Positions 1 to 9,598 of a stretch of DNA of 47,770 nt are shown piece after piece. Position 1 is the first letter of the stretch; each line of letters begins with the position of its first letter. The notes under the pieces are model-generated. The model did not search any database and was not told the DNA's origin. It saw only the letters and a program-made list of their open reading frames with translations. A program made the translations under genes and the position numbers. This stretch comes from Spirochaetaceae bacterium (lineage in GTDB: Bacteria; Spirochaetota; Spirochaetia; DSM-27196; SLAA01): contig PWQX01000066.1 of NCBI GenBank assembly GCA_003556605.1, forward strand, positions 1-47,770, read 5' to 3'.

Positions 1-793
1 CAATGTAGCTCTGCTCGTCTGTGCGAATGCGAGGGTAATTGTCAGTCCCTAGCTCAAGCTCAGCCCAGATCTCCCCAACACCTTCGACAACCGCCTCGGC
101 ATACTGCTCCGCTGCATTGATTATCACCGTCTGCTGGGGGCCTACCGCCACGGTATCGCCAATGCCGATGATGGATTGACGCTGAAGAGCCGAGTTCAGG
201 CTGCCCGCCGGGGTATAAAACAACGCCGTCCCACGCGGGATGTCGAAGGTGTCATAGGCGCGCAGGCGATACACGAGCTGATTGGTCTCGGGCAGCACGT
301 GAACCCCGAACTCTTGATCTTCAGGGAGTACCATGCGCCGAAGGCTTTCGGCGTCTTCCAGCTCCGATATCGGTTGGTACTCCCGCCGGGTATCGTCCTC
401 AGCCCGGATGTCGCCGGGCAACGAGCTATACCACAGCCGTTCGGCTTCGGGATCTAGAAACCGCACAAACGAAAACGCCGGGAGCTCTTGCCGCAAACGT
501 CCGAATAGCTGCGCGCGCGCAGCGATATCCGCCTCACTTTGATTCACCCGAAACGTTGTGCGCGCCGCCGGCTCTTCAAGAACAGTTTGAAACCGTTCCC
601 GCCGGCGCTGATGCTGCTCTTCAATGACAATAGAGGCAGTTTCCAAGCGTCGCTCTACGACCTGTGTCATGCGCTGATCGTAAAACCTGGCTTCTATGTA
701 CTCGAATAAACCGGAGAAGGCGGCAATAGCGAAAACGCTGAAGACCACGACCGCGATGAGTAAGCTTAATGCGGTTTTCTGGACGGAGCTCAT
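1..793 (-). CDS. Membrane-anchored protein with extracytoplasmic domain, function unknown (partial)
   Basis: I do not recognise a family. The frame is open from an ATG at 793 to the window edge (at least 264 residues, no stop), so the 3' end lies outside. Residues 6-30 form one hydrophobic segment (rich in A, V, L, F), followed by a long polar region with many Arg and Glu. This is the layout of a signal-anchored sensor such as a chemoreceptor, a cyclase or a SpoIIE-type phosphatase whose signalling domain would come later. An in-frame TGA lies upstream and no other start codon intervenes, so the ATG is the start. The nearest Shine-Dalgarno-like GGAGG is rather far, 14 bases upstream. The gene follows rplQ by 72 bases with no visible terminator and may be read with the ribosomal operon. 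That it is a gene is likely; its role is unknown. Confidence 0.75.
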   Translation of the reverse strand, partial: MSSVQKTALSLLIAVVVFSVFAIAAFSGLFEYIEARFYDQRMTQVVERRLETASIVIEEQHQRRRERFQTVLEEPAARTTFRVNQSEADIAARAQLFGRLRQELPAFSFVRFLDPEAERLWYSSLPGDIRAEDDTRREYQPISELEDAESLRRMVLPEDQEFGVHVLPETNQLVYRLRAYDTFDIPRGTALFYTPAGSLNSALQRQSIIGIGDTVAVGPQQTVIINAAEQYAEAVVEGVGEIWAELELGTDNYPRIRTDEQSYI

Positions 794-865
794 TGAGACC
801 CGCTACGCCTCCAGCACTTTTCGTTAATCTCAAGATCGGCAGCAGGAGACAAATGTGTTAATAGC

Positions 866-1330
866 CTACTCAGCTTTAGGCTGCTCCCCGGCCTCTTCGC
901 TACCGAGTTGCTTATCCGAATCGGCTGCAGCGCTCTTCTTGACCTTCTTCTTTTTGCTCGATGCTTCTTCACCTGCACGCGCAACCAATTCCAGGATAAC
1001 CATCTCGCCCGCATCATTCAAGCGGTTGCCCATTTTGAGCACACGAGTGTAGCCACCGTCACGGCCTTTATTCCGCGGCCCGATATCCGTAAACAACTTC
1101 GCTAGCACAGCCTTATCGCCGATTGACCTCGCGATCATTCGACGGTTGTGCACCGAGTCGGTTTTCGCGCGTGTTATCATCTTTTCAGCCGTACGGCGCA
1201 CCGCCGTGGCCTTTGCCTTGGTAGTTCTGATCCGTTCGTGCCGAAACAACGAGGTAACCATATTTCGATGTAATGCCTTGCGATGACTGGCCTTGCGGCC
1301 TAATCGGTTGTATCCAATCTTATGCTTCAT
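866..1330 (-). CDS. rplQ: 50S ribosomal protein L17
   Basis: L17 is a large-subunit protein near the exit tunnel. The N-terminus ([20 protein letters not shown]) is the canonical L17 opening, and the core through about residue 120 matches the family. The product has 154 residues, longer than the usual 115-130, because of a charged, low-complexity tail with a Lys-rich block followed by Ser/Glu/Ala-rich sequence. The start overlaps the end of rpoA by 11 bases, with a GAAGGA ribosome-binding site inside rpoA, so translation is probably coupled. It is the last ribosomal gene of the block. Confidence 0.97.
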   Translation of the reverse strand: MKHKIGYNRLGRKASHRKALHRNMVTSLFRHERIRTTKAKATAVRRTAEKMITRAKTDSVHNRRMIARSIGDKAVLAKLFTDIGPRNKGRDGGYTRVLKMGNRLNDAGEMVILELVARAGEEASSKKKKVKKSAAADSDKQLGSEEAGEQPKAE

Positions 1331-2426
1331 CGTTGTCGTCCTTCTCGCCGTTTACGTTCGACTCTTCAGTCTGTTCTTGCCGCTGCTTCTCTCTTTGTTT
1401 CTGCATACGAACCGAGTTGCGTAGCTGGCTGTAATCGGTCATGCCCAAACTCAGGTCCCACTCCTTCAGCTTCTCCTTGATCTCAAGCAACGACTTCTTA
1501 CCAAAGTTCCGAGTGCGCGAGATATCTTCCTCGGTCTTACCGGTGAGATCACCAATACTTCTGATATTTGCATTCTTTAAGCAGTTGCTGGACCGAACCG
1601 AAAGCTCAAGCTCTTCAACCGGAGTCTCGAGTAGCTTGCGAACCCGTTCCTCTTCCTCGTCGATATCTTCGTCGCTGTCGATTTCGTCTTCATCGAAATT
1701 GATAAAGATCGTGAAGTGATCCTTAGCGATCTTCGCCGCCTCGGCAATTGCGTCCTCCGGGCTAATCGTTCCGTCGGTCCATAGCTCGAAGCTGAGTTTG
1801 TCATAGTCCGAACGATGCCCAACCCGCGTGGCCTCCACTTCATACCGAGCACGGGTAACCGGCGAAAAGATTGCGTCCACCGGAATCGTCCCGATTACTT
1901 CTACGTACTTCTCGTTTACTTCCGACGGTACATAGCCACGGCCAAGGTCAACCTGGAACTCGAGTTCCAGATGGGCATCTTCCATCAGCGTCATGACATA
2001 CAAATCGGTGTTGTATATCGAAAACCCGGTTTCACTGACCAGATCTGCAGCTGTGACGACCTTGGGCCCTTTCAACTCTACCATCACAGTCTTCTGCTCA
2101 ACCCCGCCGTGCAACTTGATCTGAAACTGCTTCAGCTGGTTGATGATGTCCGGCGTATCTTCCACAACTCCCGGAACCGACTCGTATTCACTCGAAAGAA
2201 CGTGCGCGTTTCCTTCAGCATCGTAACTGGTTATCCTGACCGCCGTTATTGCGTACCCTTGAATCGAAGAGAGCAAGATACGCCGTAAGGAATTCCCGAT
2301 CGTTGTGCCGTAACCACGCTCAAACGGATAGGCGAAAAACTTCCCGTATCCAGCGGAAGTTTCGCTGTGCTCAAACGTTATCCCTTTCGGCTTTTTGAAT
2401 CCTTTCAAAAGGTTCTTTCGCGCCAT
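1320..2426 (-). CDS. rpoA: DNA-directed RNA polymerase alpha subunit
   Basis: The alpha subunit nucleates polymerase assembly and contacts UP elements and activators. The N-terminal assembly domain ([20 protein letters not shown]) is typical. The C-terminal domain around residues 265-335 carries the helix-hairpin-helix pattern ([24 protein letters not shown]), including the DNA-contacting Arg. At 368 residues it is longer than the roughly 330 of E. coli. The extra length lies in an unusually acidic interdomain linker with runs of Asp and Glu near residues 245-262, and in a polar Gln/Glu/Asp-rich tail. It lies 17 bases after rpsK; rpsD, often found here in other bacteria, is absent. Confidence 0.98.
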   Translation of the reverse strand: MARKNLLKGFKKPKGITFEHSETSAGYGKFFAYPFERGYGTTIGNSLRRILLSSIQGYAITAVRITSYDAEGNAHVLSSEYESVPGVVEDTPDIINQLKQFQIKLHGGVEQKTVMVELKGPKVVTAADLVSETGFSIYNTDLYVMTLMEDAHLELEFQVDLGRGYVPSEVNEKYVEVIGTIPVDAIFSPVTRARYEVEATRVGHRSDYDKLSFELWTDGTISPEDAIAEAAKIAKDHFTIFINFDEDEIDSDEDIDEEEERVRKLLETPVEELELSVRSSNCLKNANIRSIGDLTGKTEEDISRTRNFGKKSLLEIKEKLKEWDLSLGMTDYSQLRNSVRMQKQREKQRQEQTEESNVNGEKDDNDEA

Positions 2427-2443
2427 TCAATCCCTTCCTCGCG

Positions 2444-2824
2444 TTATACACGCCTGCTCTTTCGCGGGCGGCACCCGTTGTGTGGAATCGGCGTAATGTC
2501 TTTTATGCTTCGCACCCGCAAACCGAGCCCGCCCAACGACCGGATCGCCGACTCGCGACCCACGCCCGGACCTTTCACCAGAACGTGCACCTCACGCAAG
2601 CCATAATCCATAGCTTTTTGGGCAGCAGTCTCCGCTGTCGTTTGTGCGGCGTACGGGGTCGATTTCTTAGCCCCTTTGAATCCAAGCGAGCCGGCGCTCG
2701 ACCACGACAGCACATTGCCTACCGTGTCGGTTATCGTCACGATCGTGTTGTTGAACGTAGCTTGGATGTATACCAAACCCTCGAATACTGATCTCTTATC
2801 TCTTCGTTTCCGTACTTTCGCCAC
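2444..2824 (-). CDS. rpsK: 30S ribosomal protein S11
   Basis: S11 lies on the platform of the small subunit and helps form the mRNA exit path. The sequence has the S11 core: [10 protein letters not shown], the Gly-rich [20 protein letters not shown] and the C-terminal [18 protein letters not shown]. Length is 126 residues, as usual. It sits between rpsM and rpoA in the alpha-operon segment with short spacers, consistent with polycistronic transcription. Confidence 0.98.
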   Translation of the reverse strand: MAKVRKRRDKRSVFEGLVYIQATFNNTIVTITDTVGNVLSWSSAGSLGFKGAKKSTPYAAQTTAETAAQKAMDYGLREVHVLVKGPGVGRESAIRSLGGLGLRVRSIKDITPIPHNGCRPRKSRRV

Positions 2825-2839
2825 GTAAGACTCCTCAGC

Positions 2840-3205
2840 CTACTTCTTCTTGCCGGCAACGGTCTTCCGCTTACCTTTTCGAGTTCGTGCGTTCGTTCGT
2901 GTTCGCTGGCCTCGAACCGGCAAGCCCTTGCGGTGCCTGAGGCCGCGATTACACCCAATATCCATGAGGCGTTTGATATTCAGCGACACCTCGGTCCGCA
3001 AACGCCCTTCAACAACGTAGTCGTTCTCGATGACGTTACGAAGTTTGTTGATTTCCTCCGGTTGGAGGTCGTTAATGCGCTGCTGAGTATCGATATCAGC
3101 CTTCGCACAGATCTCTGCCGCCGATGATCGCCCGATGCCGAAAATGTATGTTAGTGCAATATCCACAGGCCTGTTCGGCAAGTCCACTCCGGCTATACGC
3201 GCCAT
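2840..3205 (-). CDS. rpsM: 30S ribosomal protein S13
   Basis: S13 sits in the head of the small subunit and contacts the P-site tRNA and the L5 bridge. The start [20 protein letters not shown] and the motif [20 protein letters not shown] are diagnostic. Length is 121 residues with a basic Lys-rich tail. It follows rpmJ by 12 bases and precedes rpsK by 15. Confidence 0.98.
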   Translation of the reverse strand: MARIAGVDLPNRPVDIALTYIFGIGRSSAAEICAKADIDTQQRINDLQPEEINKLRNVIENDYVVEGRLRTEVSLNIKRLMDIGCNRGLRHRKGLPVRGQRTRTNARTRKGKRKTVAGKKK

Positions 3206-3217
3206 TCGCTCCCCCTG

Positions 3218-3331
3218 TTACTTCTGCCTCTGCTTGTGCTTCGGATTCGAGCACACAATTCGGATCACACCATGACGGCGGACTACCTTGCAGCGCTCAC
3301 ATATGCGCTTCACACTCGCTCTCACTTTCAT
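3218..3331 (-). CDS. rpmJ: 50S ribosomal protein L36, zinc-binding form
   Basis: I translated this 37-residue protein directly. It begins [19 protein letters not shown]. Cys11, Cys14, Cys27 and His32 form the zinc site of the C+ form of L36. An AGAGGGG Shine-Dalgarno lies 8 bases before the ATG. It sits between secY (17 bases) and rpsM (12 bases), the usual order in spirochaetes and many other bacteria when infA, adk and map are missing from this interval. Confidence 0.96.
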   Translation of the reverse strand: MKVRASVKRICERCKVVRRHGVIRIVCSNPKHKQRQK

Positions 3332-3348
3332 TTCACATGCCCCCTCTC

Positions 3349-4668
3349 TTACAGGTTTCGGGACCGAATTCGTCCTTTCTTCGTCAGCCCATCATGGTGG
3401 TGCATGCGAAGATGCCCCTCGATCTGCGACATGAGGTCCAGGTCAACACCGACCATGATCAACAAGGAGGTTCCACCCATAAGAAACGCAACCTCCATGG
3501 GAAAATCAAACAACCGCTGCACCAGCGTTGGGATAATTGCAATGAACGCCAAGAACAACGCTCCCGGCAAGATGATGCGGTTCAGCACTCGCGTGAAGTA
3601 CTCTTCCATCTTCTCCGAACGAATACCCGGTATAGAGCCGCCGTTCTCACGAATGTTCTTGGCGATCTCGGTCGGGTTGAGCGTCACCTGGGTGTAAAAA
3701 TACGCAAAGAACACAATTAACAAGGTGTACATGACAATGTACATTGGGCCGTCCGGCCGTAGCCAGAACGCAATCGTCTGCAACCACCGTACACCGGGTC
3801 CCAAACCTTGAGCAATTTGCAGCGGAAAGGTCATTACTGATGCCGCAAAAATGACCGGGATAACACCCGAGGGGTTAATCTTGAACGGCACGTAGGTATT
3901 CTGGGCACCGTACATTCGCCTTCCCACAACCCGTTTGGCGTAGTGCACCGGGATTTTGCGTTGGCCGCGTTGCTCGTAAATGACGAGGGCAACAACCACA
4001 ACGAACATCACGAACACGACGATCACGAAAACCGGGTTGAGATCACCCCGTTGGATACTCTGGATCAGTATCCAAATTCCTCCCGGCATTTGGGCCACGA
4101 TGCCGGCGAAGATCAATAGCGATATCCCGTTTCCGATTCCACGCTGGTTAATCTGCTCGCCGATCCACATCAAGAAGACGGTCCCCGCAGTCACACTCAA
4201 CATCGACACAAAGATGTAGGCGGTACGAGAAATCGTAATGGCGTCGGGAATGCTGTCGGCGTACACGGTAACAGCCAGCGACTGGATGATACAAACCACG
4301 ATGGTTCCGTAGCGCGTGTACTTCTGAATCCGCTTGCGGCCCCCCTCTTCCTGCGAAATGCGCTTGAGGGTCGGAAAAACGACAACCATCAATTGCATGA
4401 TGATGGACATCGAGATATAAGGCATAATTCCCAGCATGAAAATGGAGAAACGCGTGAACGCGCCGCCGGCGAAAAAGTCGAGGTAGTCGGTAATCCCAAC
4501 ACCGGCAGCGCCCTCAGTCAAGAAATACGTGCGAATCACGTTCACGTCGATCCCTGGAATCGGTATGGTAGCTCCCAGGCGGAAGATCAACAGCATCGAG
4601 AGCGTAAACAGGATACGTTCACGCAGATCGCGTATCTTAAAAATGTCCGCAATCGGATTACTAGCCAT
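3349..4668 (-). CDS. secY: Preprotein translocase subunit SecY
   Basis: SecY is the channel-forming subunit of the SecYEG translocon in the inner membrane. The 439-residue product has about ten hydrophobic segments. It opens with the amphipathic helix [20 protein letters not shown] and contains the plug-region sequence and the cytoplasmic Arg-Gly loop ([16 protein letters not shown]) that contacts the ribosome. The C-terminus has a short His-rich and basic tail. Its start overlaps the end of rplO by 8 bases, as in other spc operons. The partner secE is in the same window, upstream of nusG. Confidence 0.98.
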   Translation of the reverse strand: MASNPIADIFKIRDLRERILFTLSMLLIFRLGATIPIPGIDVNVIRTYFLTEGAAGVGITDYLDFFAGGAFTRFSIFMLGIMPYISMSIIMQLMVVVFPTLKRISQEEGGRKRIQKYTRYGTIVVCIIQSLAVTVYADSIPDAITISRTAYIFVSMLSVTAGTVFLMWIGEQINQRGIGNGISLLIFAGIVAQMPGGIWILIQSIQRGDLNPVFVIVVFVMFVVVVALVIYEQRGQRKIPVHYAKRVVGRRMYGAQNTYVPFKINPSGVIPVIFAASVMTFPLQIAQGLGPGVRWLQTIAFWLRPDGPMYIVMYTLLIVFFAYFYTQVTLNPTEIAKNIRENGGSIPGIRSEKMEEYFTRVLNRIILPGALFLAFIAIIPTLVQRLFDFPMEVAFLMGGTSLLIMVGVDLDLMSQIEGHLRMHHHDGLTKKGRIRSRNL

Positions 4669-5137
4669 TGTTCACATCTTCCCGCGTTCGCCCTGCATCT
4701 TCCGCCGGCCGTATCGAACCACCGGCGCCTTCAATCTTTTCACGCGCGCCGGCCGACGCCTCGAGCCCCACCACGCTGAGCTTCTTGGTCAGCTTACCGT
4801 CGCCAAGCACCTTGGCAAACCGCGCGTTGCGACGCACCAGCCGCTTTGCTTTCAGCGAGTCCAAACTCACGGTTTCACCGTCCGAAAAATGACGCTCCAG
4901 GGTTCCGATGCTCACCGCCATGACCTGACGCTTGAATGGGTAGTTCGAGAACCCCCGGCGCGCAACCCGTCGATACAGTGGCATCTGGCCTCCCTCGAAC
5001 CCCACACGTACACCGCCCCCAGATCGCGACTTCTGGCCCTTATGTCCGCGTCCGCTGGTTTTTCCATTTCCACCACCAGAACCGCGACCACGTACCTTGC
5101 GGCTTCGTGTTGCTCCGATCGGTGCTCTTAACTCCAT
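4661..5137 (-). CDS. rplO: 50S ribosomal protein L15
   Basis: L15 is a late-assembly large-subunit protein. The N-terminus shows the family's Gly/Arg/Lys-rich extension (RKVRGRGSGGGNGKTSGRGH, then GQKSRSGGG), followed by FEGGQMPLYRR and the conserved C-terminal fold. The 158-residue length is slightly above average because of a Gly/Glu/Arg tail. It is preceded by rpmD with only 3 bases between and overlaps secY. Confidence 0.97.
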   Translation of the reverse strand: MELRAPIGATRSRKVRGRGSGGGNGKTSGRGHKGQKSRSGGGVRVGFEGGQMPLYRRVARRGFSNYPFKRQVMAVSIGTLERHFSDGETVSLDSLKAKRLVRRNARFAKVLGDGKLTKKLSVVGLEASAGAREKIEGAGGSIRPAEDAGRTREDVNNG

Positions 5138-5140
5138 TAG

Positions 5141-5323
5141 CTACACCTCCTCGGTACGCACTAGGTGTGATACCGCCCGCACCATGCCGCGAATGGCATC
5201 ACCGGCCTCCAGTTCAACCGTCTGATTCATGCGCCGCAGTCCAAGCGCCCGCACGGTACGGCGGTGCTGAGGCTTGCACCCTATCGGGCTCTTCACAAGC
5301 GTTATTCGCAGCCTCTGTGCCAT
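5141..5323 (-). CDS. rpmD: 50S ribosomal protein L30
   Basis: L30 is a small peripheral protein of the large subunit. I use the ATG at 5323, which gives a 60-residue protein starting [15 protein letters not shown], the family's normal start. An upstream in-frame GTG at 5338 would add five residues but lies inside the end of rpsE. The motif [17 protein letters not shown] is diagnostic. The gene follows the rpsE stop by 5 bases, so translation is probably coupled. Confidence 0.95.
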   Translation of the reverse strand: MAQRLRITLVKSPIGCKPQHRRTVRALGLRRMNQTVELEAGDAIRGMVRAVSHLVRTEEV

Positions 5324-5328
5324 TACAC

Positions 5329-5829
5329 TTAACCCCACATCTCTTGCAGTGCCTTACCGCGATTCTGACTTATCACGCGCGCGTCCATCAGCCCCTCGAG
5401 ACCTTCGAACACCGCCTTCACCACGTTCAGCGCATTCTGCGAACCGTGCGACTTGCACAGCACATCGTTAATACCACCCATCTCCATGACGGCACGCACA
5501 GGGCCTCCGGCGATGATTCCCGTTCCAGGTGCTCCCGGGCGCATCAAAACTTGCGCACTCTTGAACTCGCCCTTGATTTCGTGCGGGATGGTTTCTTTCT
5601 TTAACGGCACACGGACCGTATTTCGCTTGGCTCTATCAACACCTTTCCGAATCGCTTCGGCGACGTCATTCGCTTTTCCAAACCCGTAACCGACCGTTCC
5701 TGCTTTATCGCCGACAACGACCAGCGCGGAAAACGAAAACCTGCGGCCACCCTTGACGACTTTCGCTACGCGGTTCAGTTTCACGAGCTTTTCGGTGAAC
5801 TCTTTGTCCTGAGCCTGTTCCACGAACAC
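5329..5829 (-). CDS. rpsE: 30S ribosomal protein S5
   Basis: S5 has roles in decoding fidelity and mRNA unwinding on the solvent side of the small subunit. The double-stranded RNA-binding-like segment ([19 protein letters not shown]) and the C-terminal part with [20 protein letters not shown] are both present. Length is 166 residues, as expected. It lies 3 bases after rplR. Confidence 0.98.
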   Translation of the reverse strand: MFVEQAQDKEFTEKLVKLNRVAKVVKGGRRFSFSALVVVGDKAGTVGYGFGKANDVAEAIRKGVDRAKRNTVRVPLKKETIPHEIKGEFKSAQVLMRPGAPGTGIIAGGPVRAVMEMGGINDVLCKSHGSQNALNVVKAVFEGLEGLMDARVISQNRGKALQEMWG

Positions 5830-5832
5830 CCC

Positions 5833-6198
5833 CTATAGTTTCACACCGGCTTTGCGTGCGCCTTCGGCCACAGCTTTGACGACGCCATGGTACAAGTAGC
5901 CGTTGCGGTCGAACACAGCTTCCTTAATCGAGTCAGCCTTCATCTTCTCTCCGAGCGCTTGACCGAGCTTCGCGGCATCGTCAACTCGCACATTCAATCC
6001 CCTCGTATCGCCTTGCACGCTTGACACCGCCGCAACCGTTGTTCCGGACTCGTCGTCTATCGCCTGAACGTAAATATGCCGGTTGCTCTTGAACACACTC
6101 AATCTCGGTCGAGCCGCGCTCCCGGAGATCTTCCGCCGAACGCGCATCTTGCGCCGCTTTCGTCTTCTGTTCCGTTCGAGTAATCTCTTCATGCTCAT
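5833..6198 (-). CDS. rplR: 50S ribosomal protein L18
   Basis: L18 binds 5S rRNA in the central protuberance with L5. The basic N-terminus, the motif RPRLSVFKSNRHIYVQAIDD and the C-terminal FDRNGYLYHGVVKAVAEGAR are typical, and length is 121 residues. A second Met at residue 3 could also be the start; the difference is two residues. It sits between rplF and rpsE. Confidence 0.97.
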   Translation of the reverse strand: MSMKRLLERNRRRKRRKMRVRRKISGSAARPRLSVFKSNRHIYVQAIDDESGTTVAAVSSVQGDTRGLNVRVDDAAKLGQALGEKMKADSIKEAVFDRNGYLYHGVVKAVAEGARKAGVKL

Positions 6199-6203
6199 TT
6201 CAC

Positions 6204-6743
6204 CTATTTGACCCCGGACTTCCCGACTTTTCGGCGGACCGTTTCTTCAGCGTACTTCACACCCTTGCCCTTATAAGGCTCAGGCGGTCGTAACGATCGC
6301 AACTCCGATGCTACCTGGCCAACCTGCTGCTTATCGCTGCCGGTAATAATTACTCTGTTGGGTGTTTCGCACACGATCTCAACCCCCTCGGGAACACGAT
6401 ACTCGATCGGGGTTGAGAATCCCAGGTTCAGGACGACTGAGCCCTCCTTCGCCTCGGCACGATACCCGACACCGGTGATATGCAACTCTCGGCGAAACCC
6501 TTGGCTCACGCCGTGCACCATGTTGTACAGCAACTGCCGATACAATCCATGCATAGCCCGAGCCCGCTTGGTTTCGGCAGTTCGCACCACAGCGCACTCG
6601 CCGCTGTCCATTTCAAACCGTACTTCCGGGCAATAGTCTTGACTAAGTTTGCCTTTGGGGCCTTCTACCCTCACTTGGCTAGGCCCAATCTCAAGCTTGA
6701 CATTATCCGGAATCGACACCGGAAGCTTACCTACACGAGACAT
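6204..6743 (-). CDS. rplF: 50S ribosomal protein L6
   Basis: L6 lies near the factor-binding site of the large subunit. The ATG at 6743, preceded by AGGGGA, gives the canonical start MSRVGKLPVSIPDNVKLEIG and a 179-residue protein. A longer in-frame reading to 6800 overlaps rpsH and lacks family similarity, so I reject it. The C-terminal signature (RPPEPYKGKGVKYAEE) is intact. Confidence 0.97.
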   Translation of the reverse strand: MSRVGKLPVSIPDNVKLEIGPSQVRVEGPKGKLSQDYCPEVRFEMDSGECAVVRTAETKRARAMHGLYRQLLYNMVHGVSQGFRRELHITGVGYRAEAKEGSVVLNLGFSTPIEYRVPEGVEIVCETPNRVIITGSDKQQVGQVASELRSLRPPEPYKGKGVKYAEETVRRKVGKSGVK

Positions 6744-6756
6744 ATCACTTCCCCTA

Positions 6757-7155
6757 CTACCATACCGAGCACAACAGCTCACCGCCGACTCTTCGCTCAC
6801 GCGCCTTACGGCCGGTGGTAACGCCGGATGACGTTGAAACGATTAGTGTTCCGAACCCGTTGTAAATCCGCGGCATTGTTCGGTACCCGGCGTATACTCG
6901 CCGCCCCGGTTTAGAAATCCTTTCAATTCCTCGGATAACCGGCGCACGCTCATCATCATACTTCAAGAACACCCGAATCACTGAGAACGAATCTTGACTC
7001 ACCTTCTTGAAGTTCTTGATGTAGCCTTCGTTCTTGAGAATCTTTACTACCTCGAGCTTCAATTTCGACGTAGGGATATCTACCTTTTCGAACCGCGCGC
7101 CGCTCCCGTTGCGGATCTTGGTCAGCATATCAGCTAACGGATCAGATACGCTCAT
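6757..7155 (-). CDS. rpsH: 30S ribosomal protein S8
   Basis: S8 binds 16S rRNA helix 21 and in some bacteria represses the spc operon by binding its mRNA. The start [20 protein letters not shown] and the C-terminal signature ([20 protein letters not shown]) are diagnostic; length is 132 residues. It lies 17 bases after rpsN. Confidence 0.98.
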   Translation of the reverse strand: MSVSDPLADMLTKIRNGSGARFEKVDIPTSKLKLEVVKILKNEGYIKNFKKVSQDSFSVIRVFLKYDDERAPVIRGIERISKPGRRVYAGYRTMPRIYNGFGTLIVSTSSGVTTGRKARERRVGGELLCSVW

Positions 7156-7172
7156 TACTATTTCTCCCCCTA

Positions 7173-7358
7173 CTACCAGCTCGATTTCGTTACGCCGGGA
7201 ATCAGCCCCTCACTAGCGAGCTTCCTAAAACACACCCTGCACATTTCAAACTTGCGCATATAGCCCCGCGGCCTTCCGCAAATGCGACAGCGATGAATCT
7301 TTCTGGTAGAGTACTTGGGCTTCTTCTGCGCCTTCACTATCATCGATTTTTTCGCCAT
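7173..7358 (-). CDS. rpsN: 30S ribosomal protein S14, zinc-binding type Z
   Basis: This is the short 61-residue zinc form of S14. Cys24, Cys27, Cys40 and Cys43 (CRIC and CRVC pairs) make the zinc ribbon. The C-terminus [18 protein letters not shown] matches the family. Position between rplE and rpsH is standard. Confidence 0.98.
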   Translation of the reverse strand: MAKKSMIVKAQKKPKYSTRKIHRCRICGRPRGYMRKFEMCRVCFRKLASEGLIPGVTKSSW

Positions 7359-7370
7359 AGTATCCTCGCT

Positions 7371-7946
7371 TTACTTACTGAACGGCACGCCGAACTTCGC
7401 CAGCAAGCTCTTTGCTTCCTGATCGCTTTCCGCAGTCGTAACGATGGCAATATTCATACCGTTAATCTGATCGATCTTATCGTAATCAATCTCTGGGAAA
7501 ATAATCTGCTCAGTTATTCCCATCGAGAAGTTCCCGTGCCCGTCAAAGGCATTCGGGTTTACGCCACGAAAGTCTTTCACCCGCGGAAGCGCGATATCGA
7601 TTAAGCGCCCGAGGAACTCGAACATCCGGTTACCCCGCAGGGTAACCTTTGCTCCGATCTCATATCCCTGGCGAATCTTAAAGTTTGCAATCGACTTCCG
7701 CGCCTTAGTCTTCACCGCCCGCTGTCCCGCAACAAGGGAGAGCTCTTGCACCGCCGAATCCAACGCCTTCTTGTTTTGAACGGCTTCACCGACGCCCATG
7801 CTGATTACGATCTTTTCCAGCCGCGGTACCTGCATGGGGCTGCTATACTGAAACTCCTCCATCATCGCCGACCTTATATTCTCGCGATACAGCTCACGCA
7901 AAGGCGGCGTATACTGTTGCTTCTCAACCTGCTGCTTTTGCACCAT
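7371..7946 (-). CDS. rplE: 50S ribosomal protein L5
   Basis: L5 binds 5S rRNA and bridges the subunits through S13. The conserved segments [34 protein letters not shown] and the C-terminal [13 protein letters not shown] are present, and length is 191 residues. The first 15 or so residues are an extra Gln/Lys-rich extension. Its ATG shares one base with the rplX stop codon (TAATG), indicating coupled translation. Confidence 0.98.
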   Translation of the reverse strand: MVQKQQVEKQQYTPPLRELYRENIRSAMMEEFQYSSPMQVPRLEKIVISMGVGEAVQNKKALDSAVQELSLVAGQRAVKTKARKSIANFKIRQGYEIGAKVTLRGNRMFEFLGRLIDIALPRVKDFRGVNPNAFDGHGNFSMGITEQIIFPEIDYDKIDQINGMNIAIVTTAESDQEAKSLLAKFGVPFSK

Positions 7947-8290
7947 TACAACGCCTCTCCGGTCTTTCGAGCTACGCGCGCTTTCTTGCCGTTTTCAACT
8001 CGATACCCCACGCGCGTAGCGTTTCCCGATTTCGTAACAACCGCGACATTCGAGATATGAATCGGCGCCTCGATCTCGACGATCCCGCCGCGGTCGCTTT
8101 GACTCCGGCGCTTCATTGCCTTCTTCACGATATTGACCCGTTCGACCAATACCCGGTCTCTCTTTCGGTCAACCCGCAGGACTTTACCGATCTTACCCTT
8201 GTCTTTGCCGGCGATCACTCTTACCTGATCCTCTTTGCGGATCTTGCTTCTCTTGCGATGACGCACCGCCGCTTTCGTGCTTTTTCTCAC
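7946..8290 (-). CDS. rplX: 50S ribosomal protein L24
   Basis: L24 is an assembly-initiator protein with a KOW motif ([20 protein letters not shown]). I choose the GTG at 8290: a GAGGAGGG Shine-Dalgarno lies just upstream, and the product (114 residues) begins [16 protein letters not shown], a basic N-terminal extension relative to the usual start. A GTG at 8305 is possible but the ribosome-binding site would then lie inside the coding sequence. It lies just after the rplN stop and touches rplE. Confidence 0.93.
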   Translation of the reverse strand: MRKSTKAAVRHRKRSKIRKEDQVRVIAGKDKGKIGKVLRVDRKRDRVLVERVNIVKKAMKRRSQSDRGGIVEIEAPIHISNVAVVTKSGNATRVGYRVENGKKARVARKTGEAL

Positions 8291-8301
8291 GGCAACCCTC
8301 C

Positions 8302-8670
8302 TCACAATACCTCAGGAGCCAACGAGACGATCTTCATGAAGCCGCCTTCACGGAGCTCTCGTGCCACCGGACCGAAAATTCGCTTACCCTTCGGGTTGCT
8401 CGCCGGATCCAGAATTACGCAAGCGTTGTCGTCGAACCGGATATACGTTCCATCGGCACGACGATGTTCCTTTCGACAACGCACAATAACCGCCCGTTCA
8501 ACGTTACCTTTCTTGACCGGCGCATTTGGTATCGCGTTCTTGACCGCGACAACCACCAAGTCACCGATCCCGGCCGAAGTACGCTTGCTGCCGCCAAGGA
8601 CCTTGATGCATTGCACCTTCTTCGCACCGCTGTTATCAGCGACGTTCAGATATGAGTTCATTTGTATCAT
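8302..8670 (-). CDS. rplN: 50S ribosomal protein L14
   Basis: L14 sits at the subunit interface and is the docking site of silencing factor RsfS in bacteria. The N-terminus [20 protein letters not shown] and the segment [20 protein letters not shown] are diagnostic; the 122-residue length is normal. Spacing to rpsQ is 11 bases. Confidence 0.98.
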   Translation of the reverse strand: MIQMNSYLNVADNSGAKKVQCIKVLGGSKRTSAGIGDLVVVAVKNAIPNAPVKKGNVERAVIVRCRKEHRRADGTYIRFDDNACVILDPASNPKGKRIFGPVARELREGGFMKIVSLAPEVL

Positions 8671-8681
8671 CGTTCACACCT

Positions 8682-8960
8682 CTATTTCGCGCGTTCGACG
8701 ATTTCCAAGAGACGCCAGCACTTTTCCTTGCTGGCAGGACGAGCTTCGATTACTCTTACTCGGTCCCCAACTCCCGCCTCGTTTTCACCGTCGTGCGCCT
8801 TCACCTTCTTGGTGCTCGTCACGTACTTCTTGTACAGACGGTGTACAGCGCGTTTGGTGATCGCGACTACAATCGTTTTATCCATCTTGTCGCTGACTAC
8901 AACGCCGGTGAAGATCCTTTTTCGCTTTCTCTTCGGTTGCGCGCTCATTTGTGTTTCCAC
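8682..8960 (-). CDS. rpsQ: 30S ribosomal protein S17
   Basis: S17 is a primary 16S rRNA-binding protein with an OB fold. The core GVVVSDKMDKTIVVAITKRA and the motif AGVGDRVRVIEARPASKEKC are typical; length is 92 residues, with a short basic N-terminal extension. It lies between rpmC and rplN. Confidence 0.97.
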   Translation of the reverse strand: METQMSAQPKRKRKRIFTGVVVSDKMDKTIVVAITKRAVHRLYKKYVTSTKKVKAHDGENEAGVGDRVRVIEARPASKEKCWRLLEIVERAK

Positions 8961-8969
8961 GAGAAACTC

Positions 8970-9173
8970 CTACGATCCCTGCTGCGTAACTTCAGGATGG
9001 TTATAAATCAGCGTGTTCAACCGCGCAATCTGCCGTCGCAACATACGCTTCTCCAACTGATTATCTAAATGCCCGATAACCGAGTTGAACCGTACATCGA
9101 GGTACTTCTTGTTCAACTGTTCACGCTTGGCAACCAGTTCTTCAAACGTCAGCTCCTTGAATGAGTTTCGCAT
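8970..9173 (-). CDS. rpmC: 50S ribosomal protein L29
   Basis: L29 is a small helical protein near the exit tunnel that contributes to the SRP and trigger-factor docking site. The ATG at 9173 shares its A with the rplP stop (TAATG), and a GGGAGG site lies 7 bases upstream. The 67-residue product contains ELVAKREQLNKKYLDVRFN and ends with a helix typical of the family. A longer reading to 9188 would lie inside rplP and is rejected. Confidence 0.95.
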   Translation of the reverse strand: MRNSFKELTFEELVAKREQLNKKYLDVRFNSVIGHLDNQLEKRMLRRQIARLNTLIYNHPEVTQQGS

Positions 9174-9595
9174 TACGCACCCTCCCAAGAAACGACCTTT
9201 GCGCGAACCGGAAGCTTACTCGCCGCCAACTCCAGTGCATCATGCGCCAGCTTTTGATTCACGCCCGCCAGCTCAAACATTACGCTGCCCACGCGTGCCG
9301 CAGCTACCCAGTGCTCCGGACTCCCTTTTCCCTTACCCATACGCGTTTCCGCCGGCTTCTTAGTATAGGGAATGTCCGGGAACAGTCGAATCCAGACTTT
9401 CCCGCCACGCTTGATATGGCGCGTCATCGCGATCCGTGCAGCCTCGATCTGTCGAGCGGTTATCCAACGTGCTTCCATGGACACCAACCCGTATTCACCG
9501 AACGAGATCTTGTTCCCGCGCCCGGCCTTGCGCCCTAAGGTCGTTTTGATTTTTCGTTGGCGCTTTCTAAACTTTGTTCGTTTCGGACTCAGCAT
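9173..9595 (-). CDS. rplP: 50S ribosomal protein L16
   Basis: L16 stabilises tRNA in the A site and the central protuberance. The sequence starts [20 protein letters not shown] and contains [20 protein letters not shown] and the motif [12 protein letters not shown], all family signatures. Length is 140 residues. It is 3 bases downstream of rpsC and overlaps rpmC by one base. Confidence 0.98.
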   Translation of the reverse strand: MLSPKRTKFRKRQRKIKTTLGRKAGRGNKISFGEYGLVSMEARWITARQIEAARIAMTRHIKRGGKVWIRLFPDIPYTKKPAETRMGKGKGSPEHWVAAARVGSVMFELAGVNQKLAHDALELAASKLPVRAKVVSWEGA

Positions 9596-9598
9596 AGC

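Noticed and set aside
621-833. A 70-codon minus-strand frame after rplQ
   Set aside because: It overlaps the edge-crossing membrane protein in another frame and lacks the hydrophobic anchor seen in the better frame.
8057-8860. A 267-codon plus-strand frame opposite rplX and rplN
   Set aside because: It crosses three well-defined ribosomal genes on the other strand; composition is unlike a real protein.
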